The notes beneath the pieces are model-generated. The model saw nothing but the letters and a program-made list of their open reading frames with translations. It made no database searches and had not been told where the DNA came from. From Aurantimonas manganoxydans SI85-9A1 (GTDB taxonomy: Bacteria; Pseudomonadota; Alphaproteobacteria; Rhizobiales; Rhizobiaceae), in contig NZ_CH672387.1 in NCBI RefSeq assembly GCF_000153465.1, positions 4,029,838 to 4,093,837 of the forward strand: a stretch of DNA of 64,000 nucleotides. Direction: 5' to 3'. Below, piece by piece: positions 28,850-37,651 of this stretch (position 1 is its first letter; each line of letters starts with the position of its first letter). The translations under genes and the position numbers were made by a program.

Positions 28850-29484
28850 GCGGTGTCCTCCGGCGGGTTGGCGAGGCCAAGATCCTGCCGGCGCTGATGC
28901 TCGGCGCGCAGCCGCAGCTTCAGAAAGGCGCCAGGATCGTCGGGCAGCGTCGTCAGCCAGTCTTCGCTGGCGACGACGCCCTGGCCGGTGCGCGGCCGCA
29001 CGACGGAGCGCTGCTCGGCGAGTGTGAGCGCTTTGGGCACGTCGCGCTTGGTCGGCTGGGCGGCGGCGTCCTCAGCCTCGATATTGGCGGCGATGCCGTC
29101 GATGTCGTTGGACTCACCCACCACCGGGTCGATGCGGGCTGCGACGAGGGCGCGGTTGAAGCGGGCGTCGGCATCGGACGGATCGGCGAACAGCACCGCG
29201 TCGAAGTAGGCGACGGCCTCCGCGTAGCGGCCGAGCGCGGCAAGCCCGACGCCGCGATTGTAGGTGGCTTCGGAGCCGGCCTCGCGAAATGCCAGATCGG
29301 CTTCGGCGTATCGGCCCGCACGGTAGAGCGCGACGCCGCGCACCGCCGGCTCGGTGGTCAGGCTGGCGGCCAATCCCGGCAGGCCAGTGGAAAGCGCCAG
29401 CCGGCCGAAGGCAGCGGGGCCGGCGGCGAGCGCTGCGGCCGTGGCCACAACAAGCGCGAGGAATGGCAGGACCCAGCGCCGCAT
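28843..29484 (-). CDS. BatC-like TPR protein
   Basis: A 213-residue protein with an N-terminal membrane segment and two or three TPR units (VALYRAGRYAEADLAFREAG; YNRGVGLAALGRYAEAVAYF; ADARFNRALVAA). This matches BatC/BatE components. Its start overlaps the stop of the VWA gene (ATG at 29484). The C-terminal part is charged and without a recognised domain. Confidence 0.7.
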   Translation of the reverse strand: MRRWVLPFLALVVATAAALAAGPAAFGRLALSTGLPGLAASLTTEPAVRGVALYRAGRYAEADLAFREAGSEATYNRGVGLAALGRYAEAVAYFDAVLFADPSDADARFNRALVAARIDPVVGESNDIDGIAANIEAEDAAAQPTKRDVPKALTLAEQRSVVRPRTGQGVVASEDWLTTLPDDPGAFLKLRLRAEHQRRQDLGLANPPEDTAW

Positions 29485-30410
29485 CACACGCTCCTGCGGA
29501 ACAGGGCGAGCGCCGGAAACAGCGCCAGCACGAGGAGATAACGGCCATAATCGGTGTAGTGCAGCACCGCGTAGTCGCCTTCCGCCAGAGCATCGGAGCG
29601 ACGCCGGCCAATCCCCTCCGCGACGGCGAGCGGCGCGGTGGCGTCGGCGAAGAAGCCGCCCCCGGCGGCGGCAAGACGCTCCAGCCCCGCCGGATCGGGC
29701 GGCGGCATGTCGCCGGGGCGCTGGCTCGGCGCGACATGGATCGCCGATACGAAGGCGCCCTCGGCGCGCAAGGCCGTCACCTCGTCGAAGGCGGCGGGGC
29801 CTAGCCCCTCCCCGTCGGTGACCAGCACGACGTCGGCGCGCAGGACCTGCGCCTCCGCCAGGGTGCGGCGTGCCAGCGCCAGCGCCCGGTCGCTGCGGCT
29901 GCCGGGGTCGGGCACCGTCTCGCCGTCGAGGACGGCGACGATGGAGCCGAGCGCCCCGGGATCGGTGGTGAAGGCCGTCGCCACATAGGCTTCGCCCGCA
30001 TAGACGATGAGGCTGACGGGCCGGGTGCCGGCCCGCTGCAGGACAAGCTGCGCGGCGGCTTCGGCGTCGTCGAGGCTGCCGCCCTCGGCGATGGAGCGTG
30101 ACAGGTCCATCGCGACGACGATGCCGTCGAGATTGCGGAAGGTGGGCGCGCCGCTGTCGCGCTGGGCGGGGCCGACGAGGGCCAGCGCCACCAGGCCGGC
30201 CACGGCGATGGGCAACCAGGCGTGGCGGGCACTGCCCGGGACCAGCCGACCCAGCCGCGACAGCGCCGCCATCAGGGCCGGATCGACGGCGCGCTCCCAG
30301 CCGGCCAGCCCGCGCGACCGGCGGGCGAAGACGACGCCGGCCACGAGGGTCAGCACCAGGACCGCCAGCCACCAGGGCCGCAGCAGCAGAAGATCGCCCG
30401 GCAGGCTCAT
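29484..30410 (-). CDS. BatB-like von Willebrand factor A protein
   Basis: A 308-residue inner-membrane protein: two N-terminal helices, a VWA domain (residues 90-260) and a C-terminal helix. The metal-ion site reads MDLSRSIAEG instead of DxSxS-G, and its partner Asp lies in VLVTDGEG, so it is a near-canonical MIDAS. The ATG at 30410 overlaps the preceding stop (ATGA). It is the second VWA protein of the operon and probably pairs with the BatA-like one. Confidence 0.75.
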   Translation of the reverse strand: MSLPGDLLLLRPWWLAVLVLTLVAGVVFARRSRGLAGWERAVDPALMAALSRLGRLVPGSARHAWLPIAVAGLVALALVGPAQRDSGAPTFRNLDGIVVAMDLSRSIAEGGSLDDAEAAAQLVLQRAGTRPVSLIVYAGEAYVATAFTTDPGALGSIVAVLDGETVPDPGSRSDRALALARRTLAEAQVLRADVVLVTDGEGLGPAAFDEVTALRAEGAFVSAIHVAPSQRPGDMPPPDPAGLERLAAAGGGFFADATAPLAVAEGIGRRRSDALAEGDYAVLHYTDYGRYLLVLALFPALALFRRSV

Positions 30411-31369
30411 GCGCCGCGCCTCCATCCGATGACGAGACCGAGCGCGCAGAGAAAGCCGAGGCCGGCCGGCCAGATCCAGTAGGACTTGTAGATTTCGGCC
30501 GCAGGCCGCTCGAAGGCGCTGGTCTCCAACGCGTCGATGGCGCGCGCCACCTGCCGCAGATCGTCGGTGGTGCGGACCCGGAAGGTCTCGCCGCCGCTGG
30601 TTTCGGCGATGGCCCGCAGGGTCGCGGTATCGACGGCGTCGCGGGACTTGGGATCGGTCTCCAGATCGGCCGGGCCGAGGGCGATGGTGTGGACGCGGAT
30701 GCCGAGTCGCTCGGCCAGCGATCCGGCATCGCGCGGCTGGACGGCGCCGGCATTGTTGACGCCGTCGGACAACAGGACGACGACGCGCGAGCGCGCATCG
30801 GAGCGGGCGAGCCGCTTCAGGGCGAGGCCCAGCCCGTCGCTGATCGCGGTGGAACGGCCGGAAATGCCGATCGTCGCCTGGTCGATCAGGCGACCCACCG
30901 CCTCGACGTCGAAGGTCAGTGGTGCGGCGAAATAGGCGGTCTCGGCGAAGATCACCAGCCCGACACGATCGCCGGCCCGGGCGCGCACGAAATCACGGGC
31001 CACCGCCTTCACCGCGTCGAGCCTTGAGACGGTTCTGCCGTCGAGGACGAAATCCTCCTGCTCCATGCTGCCCGACAGGTCGATGGCGAGGACGAGGTCG
31101 CGGCCGCTCGCCGGCAGGGCCTCGACCGCTTCGAGCTGCTGCGGGCCGGCCAGCGCCACGACCAGCGCGATCCAGGTGAGCGCCGGCAGAAGCTGGCGGA
31201 CGCGGGCGCGCATGCCGTCCGCCGCCCCGGTGGCCAAGCGCGCCGCGATGGAGCCGGGCACGACCAGCGCGCCGGTCGCGGCCTGGCGCGGCAGCAAAAG
31301 CAGCAGCGCGGCGAGGGGCAGCGGCAACAGAAGCAGGGCGTAGGGGGTGGCGAAGCTCCACATGGTCAT
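30407..31369 (-). CDS. BatA-like von Willebrand factor A protein
   Basis: A 320-residue protein with N-terminal helices at about 8-25 and 60-75, a VWA domain with an intact MIDAS (AIDLSGSMEQEDF; later VVLLSDGVNNAG), and a C-terminal helix (YWIWPAGLGFLCALGLVIG). BatA proteins use the metal site to bind client proteins beside the MoxR ATPase. The start overlaps the previous stop by 4 bases (31366-31369). Confidence 0.8.
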   Translation of the reverse strand: MTMWSFATPYALLLLPLPLAALLLLLPRQAATGALVVPGSIAARLATGAADGMRARVRQLLPALTWIALVVALAGPQQLEAVEALPASGRDLVLAIDLSGSMEQEDFVLDGRTVSRLDAVKAVARDFVRARAGDRVGLVIFAETAYFAAPLTFDVEAVGRLIDQATIGISGRSTAISDGLGLALKRLARSDARSRVVVLLSDGVNNAGAVQPRDAGSLAERLGIRVHTIALGPADLETDPKSRDAVDTATLRAIAETSGGETFRVRTTDDLRQVARAIDALETSAFERPAAEIYKSYWIWPAGLGFLCALGLVIGWRRGA

Positions 31370-31797
31370 GCCCTCGCCCGCAAGCGCCGGCGGCCGCGGG
31401 CCATCGTCAGGATCGCCGCGTCGATGGCGTCGAGGTCGGGCGTCGTGCCCGGCCGGTAGAGCGAGGCACCGATGTCTTCGCGCAGGATTGCGCCGGAATC
31501 GGGCCTGGTGCCTTGCCTCGCCGGCGCGGCGTCGCGGCGCAGCCGGTCGATCAGCGCCGCCTGCCGGAACAGGCGATCCTCGGCCGGCAACAGGCGCGCC
31601 GCGGCAATCTCGCGCCGAGCCATGGTGAGGGCGGTGTCGCGTCGGCGGGTGACGAGATGCAGCAGCGCCAGGAGCAGGAGCCCGGCGAGAATGCCGAGCG
31701 CCGCCGCAGCCAGCACTTCGGATCTGTCGAAGGCGGCGAAATCGGCGGGCAGCCGCACCGGGCGCAGCCGGGCGACGAGATCAGGATCGGTCGACAT
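31366..31797 (-). CDS. DUF4381-like small membrane protein
   Basis: A 143-residue protein with one helix near residues 30-48 (EVLAAAALGILAGLLLLALL) and a basic, helical cytoplasmic part. It occupies the place of DUF4381 proteins between the DUF58 and VWA genes of many proteobacterial moxR operons. The function is unknown. The ATG at 31797 overlaps the upstream DUF58 gene by 17 bases. Confidence 0.6.
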   Translation of the reverse strand: MSTDPDLVARLRPVRLPADFAAFDRSEVLAAAALGILAGLLLLALLHLVTRRRDTALTMARREIAAARLLPAEDRLFRQAALIDRLRRDAAPARQGTRPDSGAILREDIGASLYRPGTTPDLDAIDAAILTMARGRRRLRARA

Positions 31798-32719
31798 CGT
31801 CGCGCTCCAGAGCCTCGGCCATCCTGTCGTATTCGGCATCGGCCGCCACGATGCGCACCTCCGCGCCGAGCCGTTCCAGCCGCTCGCGGCGCAGATCGGG
31901 TCTGGCGGCCGTATCGGCGCCCGACACGAAGGCCCAGCGCAGGCCTGTCAGCCCGGCCGGCGCATCGCCGGAGAGGAACGGATAGGCGCCGCGCGGCGGG
32001 GTCTCCTCGAACGCGTCGCGCACGAGGATCGTGACGATCCGCGCCCGGCGGCGCAGGGCCAACGCCAGACCGTCGAAATCCGTGCCCGGCACGTCGAGGC
32101 CGGTGGCGAGAAACAGCGTGCCGCCCCGCGGCACCAAGCGGCCGGCCGGTTCCAGCAGCCGGTCGAGCGGCGCATCGTCGAGATGGCCGGCGGCGGCGCG
32201 ATCGACCGCAATCGCATGGGCGCGGGCGAGACCGCCGGCGATCGCGGCCATGCACTTCTCGCGGGCCTGCGGCGCGACATAAGCCGGCTCACCGAGGCCG
32301 AGGGCCAGCATTCCGACCCGGCCGCCCGCCTGAACGACACGCCATCCGGCCAGCATCAACGCGTCGGCAGCGGCGACCGAGCGCAGGCGCCGGCGGGTGC
32401 CCCAAAGCATGGCCGGGCGGAAATCGGCGACGAGCAGCGCCGTTTTCTCGCGCTCGTCGCGGAAGGTGCGCACATGCGGCCGGCCGGTGCGGGCCGTCGT
32501 CGCCGCGTCGAGATGGCGGCTGTCGTCGCCCTCGGAGAAGGGCCGCACGTCGACGATCTCCAGCCCGTTGCCGCGGCGCTTGCCGGCAAAGCCGCCGGGC
32601 CGGCCGGTCGGCGCCAGCCGCTGCTCGGGAATGTGCCGAACGTAATGGCGCAGCCGGAACAGCGCGTCGGCATCGACGGCGATGCCGGCATGGTCCGCCG
32701 GCGGGACGATGCGGCTCAT
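31781..32719 (-). CDS. DUF58-domain protein of the moxR operon
   Basis: A 312-residue soluble protein. The DUF58 signature is GNGLEIVDVRPFSEGDDSRHLD near residues 50-72, preceded by RRGNG and followed by a VWA-like fold (KTALLVADFRPAM). DUF58 proteins accompany MoxR ATPases and are thought to act with them on VWA clients. ATGA overlap with moxR. Confidence 0.82.
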   Translation of the reverse strand: MSRIVPPADHAGIAVDADALFRLRHYVRHIPEQRLAPTGRPGGFAGKRRGNGLEIVDVRPFSEGDDSRHLDAATTARTGRPHVRTFRDEREKTALLVADFRPAMLWGTRRRLRSVAAADALMLAGWRVVQAGGRVGMLALGLGEPAYVAPQAREKCMAAIAGGLARAHAIAVDRAAAGHLDDAPLDRLLEPAGRLVPRGGTLFLATGLDVPGTDFDGLALALRRRARIVTILVRDAFEETPPRGAYPFLSGDAPAGLTGLRWAFVSGADTAARPDLRRERLERLGAEVRIVAADAEYDRMAEALERDDVDRS

Positions 32720-33747
32720 CAGAGCGGCTGGACGAGGTCGACGAGCCGGGCGACGAGATTGCGCGCCGTGACGCCGTCGGCCGCGGCCCGCCAGGTCGGC
32801 ACGATGCGGTGGGCGAGAATGTCCGGGGCGAGCTCGCTCACATCCTCCGGCACGGCGTAGTCGCGGCCGCGCAGATAGGCGCGGGCCTTGGCAGAGGCCG
32901 CCAGCGCCAGCGTGCCGCGCGGCGACACCGGATGCTCGATCGCCTTGCGGATGTCGGGGGCCGGCTGGTCCTCGCGCGTCGCCATGACGAGGCGCACGAT
33001 GTAGTCCTTCAGGGCCGGCGCCAGATGCACCTTCGCGGCCGCCTGCCGGGCCGCGACGATCGCCGCGCTGGTCACCGGATGCGGCATGGCCGCCTCGGTG
33101 CCGCTCGCCTCGCGCTCGACGAGGTCGAGGATGGCGAGCTCGGAGCGGGCGTCGGGCATGTCGACGAGAACATGCATCAGGAAGCGGTCGAGCTGAGCCT
33201 CGGGCAGCGGAAAGGTGCCCTCGTGCTCGATCGAGTTCTGGGTGGCGACCACCATGAAGGGATCGGGCAGCGCATAGGTCGTACCGCCGGCGGTCACCTG
33301 CCCCTCGGCCATCGCCTCAAGCAGGGCCGACTGCACCTTGGGCGGGGCGCGGTTGATCTCGTCGACGAGGACGAGGGAATGGAATACCGGGCCCTGGACG
33401 AATTCGAAGACGCCCTTTTCGGGGCGGAAGACCTGTGTACCGGTGAGGTCGGCCGGCATCAGGTCGGGCGTGCACTGGATGCGCGAGAAGGGGGATTCCA
33501 GCCCGTCGGCCAGCCGCTTGACGGCGCGGGTCTTGGCGAGGCCGGGGGCACCCTCGATAAGGAGATGGCCGCCGGTCAGGAGCCCGATCATCAGCCGTTC
33601 GACAAGGGGCTGGTGGCCGATCAGGCCGGTCTCGACGGCCCGCTGCAGGGCCGAGAGGGCATGGGCGCCGCCGCCATCCGGCCAGTCGTTCGACAGAGCG
33701 GGTTCGGCGTCGCGCGAGACCGCGGTTGCATCCTGCATGGCACTCAT
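32719..33747 (-). CDS. moxR: MoxR-family AAA+ ATPase
   Basis: A 342-residue AAA+ chaperone. Walker A is EGAPGLAKTRAV, Walker B LVLVDEINRAPPKVQSALLEAM, and sensor 1 VVATQNSIEHEGTFPLPEAQLDRF; residues 230-340 are the lid domain. MoxR ATPases help fold or activate metal- or PQQ-containing enzymes, including methanol dehydrogenase in methylotrophs. It is the first gene of a seven-gene operon (to 27644), divergent from a MoxY/MoxX-like two-component system. No dehydrogenase client is in the window. Confidence 0.9.
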   Translation of the reverse strand: MSAMQDATAVSRDAEPALSNDWPDGGGAHALSALQRAVETGLIGHQPLVERLMIGLLTGGHLLIEGAPGLAKTRAVKRLADGLESPFSRIQCTPDLMPADLTGTQVFRPEKGVFEFVQGPVFHSLVLVDEINRAPPKVQSALLEAMAEGQVTAGGTTYALPDPFMVVATQNSIEHEGTFPLPEAQLDRFLMHVLVDMPDARSELAILDLVEREASGTEAAMPHPVTSAAIVAARQAAAKVHLAPALKDYIVRLVMATREDQPAPDIRKAIEHPVSPRGTLALAASAKARAYLRGRDYAVPEDVSELAPDILAHRIVPTWRAAADGVTARNLVARLVDLVQPL

Positions 33748-33944
33748 ATCCCGATAGATTCACGTCGGCGCCGCGGGCCGGTGCCACTCCACCCGGACGC
33801 CGGCACTATGTCGGATGCGTCGCGTCTTGGGTAGGGCATCACGCCCGGCCGCACACAGGCAATTTGCCCGATCGATCGCGCCCCCCCTTGCGGCGGGGCT
33901 CCGGCTTGGGCCTGATCGTCGGATCGACAGGGGGAGCGTTCGCC

Positions 33945-35300
33945 ATGAGCCTGATGATGGGGCTGATCCTGCGGCTCTTCGGCGTCGCCTGCGTGTGCCT
34001 GGCCGGCGCGATCGTCTATGTCGTCGCCGATACCCAGGCGGCGATCCGGACCGAGCTGAAGGCGACCGAGGCCCGCGTCGCCTTCCAGCTCGAGCGCATC
34101 TACATGCTGGGCAGCGGCGGCGTGGAATCGACCCATATCGCCCGGCGCTCCATCGAGATCGTCTCGGTGATGACCCCCGGCACCTGTGTCGCCTTCACCG
34201 AGCGCGACGGCGGGACGCGCCGCTTGTGCTCGGGCTGGAACGCCTTCGGCTCGGTCGCCCCGGGCTGGTTTCGCGCGGCGCTGGCCGCAGGCTTCCGGCA
34301 TCCGGCGGCGCTCGAACGCGAGGTGCGCATCTTCGGCGAGGACGGACGGCGGCTGCGCACCAGCTTTGATCCGGTTGCCGCGGCCACGCGGATCTGGCAG
34401 CAGGTGCGGATCGCGGCGGCGCTGGCGCTGGCGCTGGCGGCCGCGATGATCGCCCTGTCGAGCCTGGCCATCGCCCATGCGCTGCTTCCCGTGCAGGCGA
34501 TCGTCGACGGGCTGAAACGGCTGGAGATGGGCGATATCGGCAGCCGCCTGCCCTCCTTCCGCACCGCCGAGTTCCGCCGCCTCGCCATCGCCGTCAATCG
34601 CCTCGCCAGCCGGCTGGAACGCTCTACCGCCGAGCGCGCGGCGCTGATGCGCAAGCTGTTCGAGGTGCAGGAGGACGAGCGGCGCACGCTGGCCCGCGAA
34701 CTGCACGACGAGTTCGGCCAGTGTCTGACCGCTGCCGGCGCCATGGCCGCGTCGCTGGAGGCGGCCTCGCCGGCGGGCCGCGACGACATCGCCGAGGACG
34801 CCCGCGCGATCGGCCGCATGGTGAAGCGGATGATGGCGACCCTGCGCGGTGCCTTCGTCCGGCTGCGGCCGCCCGACCTCGATCAGCTCGGCCTCGAGCC
34901 GAGCCTGCGCACCATGCTGCATGGCTGGGAGGCGAGCCTTGGCGGGCGGACCCGTTTCGTCCTGGAAACCGAGGGCGATCTCGCCGGCCTCGACGACGCC
35001 GCGGCGCTGAACCTCTACCGGATCGTGCAGGAATGCCTGACCAATGCCGCCCGGCACGGCTCGGCCCGGCGGATCGTCGTCCGCGTCGTCCGCGACAGCG
35101 CCGGCGGCGCACCGGGCGTTGAACTGACCGTGATGGACGATGGCGGCGGACGGCCCGAGGCGCTGGAGCGTGGCACCGGCTTCGGCATCGCCGGCATCCG
35201 CGAGCGCATTGCGGCGCTGGGGGGCACGCTCTCCATCGGCGAGGCGCAGGGCGGCATCCGCGTGGCGGCGACCATTCCCACCGGGGCGCTGCGGCCATGA
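33945..35300 (+). CDS. NarL-type sensor histidine kinase (MoxY-like)
   Basis: A 451-residue membrane kinase: helix 1 (residues 5-28), a periplasmic region of about 120 residues, helix 2 (about 150-175), a HAMP domain, a HisKA_3 dimerisation domain with His254 in ARELHDEFGQ, and an HATPase_c domain (NLYRIVQECLTNAARHG; GFGIAGIRERI). The ATG at 33945 begins a typical N-terminal helix; an earlier in-frame start would add unlikely sequence. The next gene overlaps its stop. Divergent from moxR, it probably controls PQQ-enzyme genes, as MxaY/MoxY do; this is inference. Confidence 0.85.
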   Translation: MSLMMGLILRLFGVACVCLAGAIVYVVADTQAAIRTELKATEARVAFQLERIYMLGSGGVESTHIARRSIEIVSVMTPGTCVAFTERDGGTRRLCSGWNAFGSVAPGWFRAALAAGFRHPAALEREVRIFGEDGRRLRTSFDPVAAATRIWQQVRIAAALALALAAAMIALSSLAIAHALLPVQAIVDGLKRLEMGDIGSRLPSFRTAEFRRLAIAVNRLASRLERSTAERAALMRKLFEVQEDERRTLARELHDEFGQCLTAAGAMAASLEAASPAGRDDIAEDARAIGRMVKRMMATLRGAFVRLRPPDLDQLGLEPSLRTMLHGWEASLGGRTRFVLETEGDLAGLDDAAALNLYRIVQECLTNAARHGSARRIVVRVVRDSAGGAPGVELTVMDDGGGRPEALERGTGFGIAGIRERIAALGGTLSIGEAQGGIRVAATIPTGALRP

Positions 35301-35935
35301 GTACCGCGCGGATCATGCTGGTCGACGACCATCCGATCGTGCGCGAGGGCTATCGCCGGCTGATCGAGCGGCGGCCGGGCTATGCGGTGGTCGCCGAAGC
35401 GGCGGATGCCGGCGAGGCCTATCGCCTCTACCGCGAGACGACGCCCGACATCGTGGTGATGGACCTGACGCTGCCGGGGCCCGGCGGGATCGAGGCGACG
35501 CGGCATATCCGGCAATGGGACGGCGCCGCCCGCATCCTGATCTTCACCATGCACCAGGGCTCGGCCTTTGCGCTGAAGGCCTTCGAGGCCGGCGCGTCCG
35601 GCTATGTGACGAAGAGCAGCGATCCGGCCGAACTGGTGCAGGCCATCGAGGCGATCCTCGCCGGCCGGCGGGCGATGAGCCCGGACATCGCCCAGGAGAT
35701 CGCCGAGGAACGGGTCGAAGGCCGCGCGACGGCGATCGCCGATCTCAGCCCGCGCGAGACGGAGATCCTGCGCATGCTCGCCTCGGGCATGACCTCCGAC
35801 GAGATCGCCGCCGGCCTCTGCCTCAGCGTCAAGACGGTCCAGAACAACCACTACCAGATCAAGGCCAAGCTCGGCGCGCGCACCGACGCCCATCTGGTCT
35901 GGGTGGCGATCGAGGCCGGGCTGGTCCGCCGCTAG
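35297..35935 (+). CDS. NarL/LuxR-type response regulator (MoxX-like)
   Basis: A 212-residue regulator: receiver domain with phospho-acceptor Asp56 (DIVVMDLTLPG) and Lys of GYVTKSS, then a LuxR/NarL helix-turn-helix (LSPRETEILRMLASG, then SVKTVQNNHYQIKAKLG). Its ATG overlaps the kinase stop (ATGA), so the two form a two-component pair. Confidence 0.9.
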   Translation: MSTARIMLVDDHPIVREGYRRLIERRPGYAVVAEAADAGEAYRLYRETTPDIVVMDLTLPGPGGIEATRHIRQWDGAARILIFTMHQGSAFALKAFEAGASGYVTKSSDPAELVQAIEAILAGRRAMSPDIAQEIAEERVEGRATAIADLSPRETEILRMLASGMTSDEIAAGLCLSVKTVQNNHYQIKAKLGARTDAHLVWVAIEAGLVRR

Positions 35936-35965
35936 CGCAGAACCTCGATCGCCGGGACGTCCGGC

Positions 35966-36610
35966 TCAGCCGGTGAGCTGGGTCGCCATGACGCCGACGA
36001 TCAGCGCCGTCGAGGCGGCGCCGGGGTCGATATGGCCGAGCGAGCGGTCGCCGAGCCGGGCGGCACGGCCCTTGGAAGCCCGCATCGCCTTGGTCGCCTC
36101 GGCGCCCTCCTCGGCGGCCCGGGCCGCTGCCCGGAAGCACGCGGCCAGATCGTCGCCGCGCTCGGCCGCCTCGCCGATCGCCTCGGCCGCCGGCAGCCAG
36201 GCATCGACCATGGTCTTGTCGCCCCGCTCGGCCTTGCCGCGGTCCTGGATCCCCTTGGCCATGGCGCAGAACGCCTCGACCATGGCGTCGCGGTCGAGTT
36301 CCGGCTTGCCCTTGGCCGCCGCGCCGGCCCGCATGAAGGCGGTGGCGTAGAGCGGCCCGGAGGAGGCGCCGACGGCGTTGAGGAAGGTCTTTGCGGCGGT
36401 GTTGAAGACGATGGCCGGCTCGTTCTCGGCGGTGTCGAGCTGGCCCAGCGCCTCGCGAACGGCGGTGAAGCCGATCCCCATGGTGACGCCGTGGTCGGCG
36501 TCGCCGATGACGCCGTCCAGTTCCGACAGATGGTCCTTGTGTTCCTCGATGGCATCGGCGATCGCGACGAACATCGCGACGAGATGCTGGGTGGTGATGG
36601 TCATGGGCAT
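35966..36610 (-). CDS. dhaL: Dihydroxyacetone/erythrulose kinase subunit DhaL
   Basis: A 214-residue nucleotide-binding subunit. The three Asp residues that hold the Mg-ATP are visible in LDGVIGDADHGVTM; the FLNAVGASSGPLY and PGAASTALI segments are typical. It pairs with DhaK, which holds the substrate. It lies 33 bases after dhaK in the same direction. Given the nearby eryH/eryI-like genes, the substrate may be erythrulose rather than dihydroxyacetone, as in LerK/DerK systems. Confidence 0.85.
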   Translation of the reverse strand: MPMTITTQHLVAMFVAIADAIEEHKDHLSELDGVIGDADHGVTMGIGFTAVREALGQLDTAENEPAIVFNTAAKTFLNAVGASSGPLYATAFMRAGAAAKGKPELDRDAMVEAFCAMAKGIQDRGKAERGDKTMVDAWLPAAEAIGEAAERGDDLAACFRAAARAAEEGAEATKAMRASKGRAARLGDRSLGHIDPGAASTALIVGVMATQLTG

Positions 36611-36643
36611 GGTCCGTATCGGGTTGGCGGGGTCCGGCGAGGC

Positions 36644-37651
36644 TTAGCCAGCACGGAACATCGCACAATCGCAAGGATGGTCGAGAAGCTCGGTCAGCTC
36701 GTCGTCGAGCAGGATCAGCGTCACCGACATGCCGGCCATTTCGAGCGACGAGCAATAGGTGCCGACCCAGGTGGCGTGCACGTCGATGCCCTTGCGCTCG
36801 AGGCGCTCGTGCACCCGCCGGTTGATCACGTAGAGCTCCATCAGCGGCGTCGAGCCGAGCGAGTTGATCAGCACCGCGACCTTCGAGCCCTTCTTGGCCG
36901 GCATCTCGGCGAAGATCCGCTCCAGCATGTCGTCGGTGACGTCGTCGGCGGTGCGCAGCGGCTCGCGCGTGACGCCCGGCTCGCCATGGATGCCCATGCC
37001 GATTTCCATCTCGTCCGGGCCGATCTCGAAATTGTGCCGCAGGGTCTGGGGCAGCGAGCACGGCGCCAGCGCCACGCCGACGGTAAAGGTGTGATCGTTG
37101 GCCTTGCGGGCGACGCGCTCGCATTCGTCCAGCGACCACATGTGGTCGGCGGCCGCACCGGCGATCTTGAAGATGAAGAAATTGCCGGCAACGCCGCGGC
37201 GCTTCTCCTTCTGGTCGATCGGCGCCGAAGCGACGTCGTCGGTGGACAGCACCGTGCGGACCTCGATGTCCTCCATCGCCGCCATCTCGGCCGCCATGTC
37301 GAAGTTCATCACGTCGCCGGCGTAGTTGCCGTACATGTAGAGGACGCCGGCGCCGCCATCGACGGCCTTGGTGCATTCCAGGATCGGGTCCGGCGGCGGC
37401 GAGGCGAAGACGTTGCCGATGGCGCAGGCATCGGCAATGCCCTTGCCGACGAAGCCGACGAAGGACGGCTCGTGGCCAGAGCCGCCGCCGATGACGATCG
37501 CCACCTTGTCCTTGCGCGGGCCGTCGACGGCGATCACCGAGCGCGGGCTGTGTTCGAGCTGGCGCACATGTCTGGGATGCGCCTTCACGATCCCGTCCAG
37601 CATCTCCTCGATGATGTTCTTCGGGTCGTTGATGAGCTTCTTGGTCTTCAC
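36644..37651 (-). CDS. dhaK: Dihydroxyacetone/erythrulose kinase subunit DhaK (in frame with regulator)
   Basis: A 335-residue DhaK if translation starts at the GTG at 37651, which has a very good AGGGAGG site upstream and gives the usual KKLINDP start. The substrate-binding His222 is in GMGIHGEPG, and IGGGSGHEPSFVGFVG and YMYGNYAGDVMNFD are family hallmarks. The frame is open upstream through the SorC-type regulator with no stop, so a 693-residue regulator-kinase fusion can also be made. It binds the keto sugar as a hemiaminal and receives phosphate from the DhaL-ATP site. Confidence 0.85.
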   Translation of the reverse strand: MKTKKLINDPKNIIEEMLDGIVKAHPRHVRQLEHSPRSVIAVDGPRKDKVAIVIGGGSGHEPSFVGFVGKGIADACAIGNVFASPPPDPILECTKAVDGGAGVLYMYGNYAGDVMNFDMAAEMAAMEDIEVRTVLSTDDVASAPIDQKEKRRGVAGNFFIFKIAGAAADHMWSLDECERVARKANDHTFTVGVALAPCSLPQTLRHNFEIGPDEMEIGMGIHGEPGVTREPLRTADDVTDDMLERIFAEMPAKKGSKVAVLINSLGSTPLMELYVINRRVHERLERKGIDVHATWVGTYCSSLEMAGMSVTLILLDDELTELLDHPCDCAMFRAG

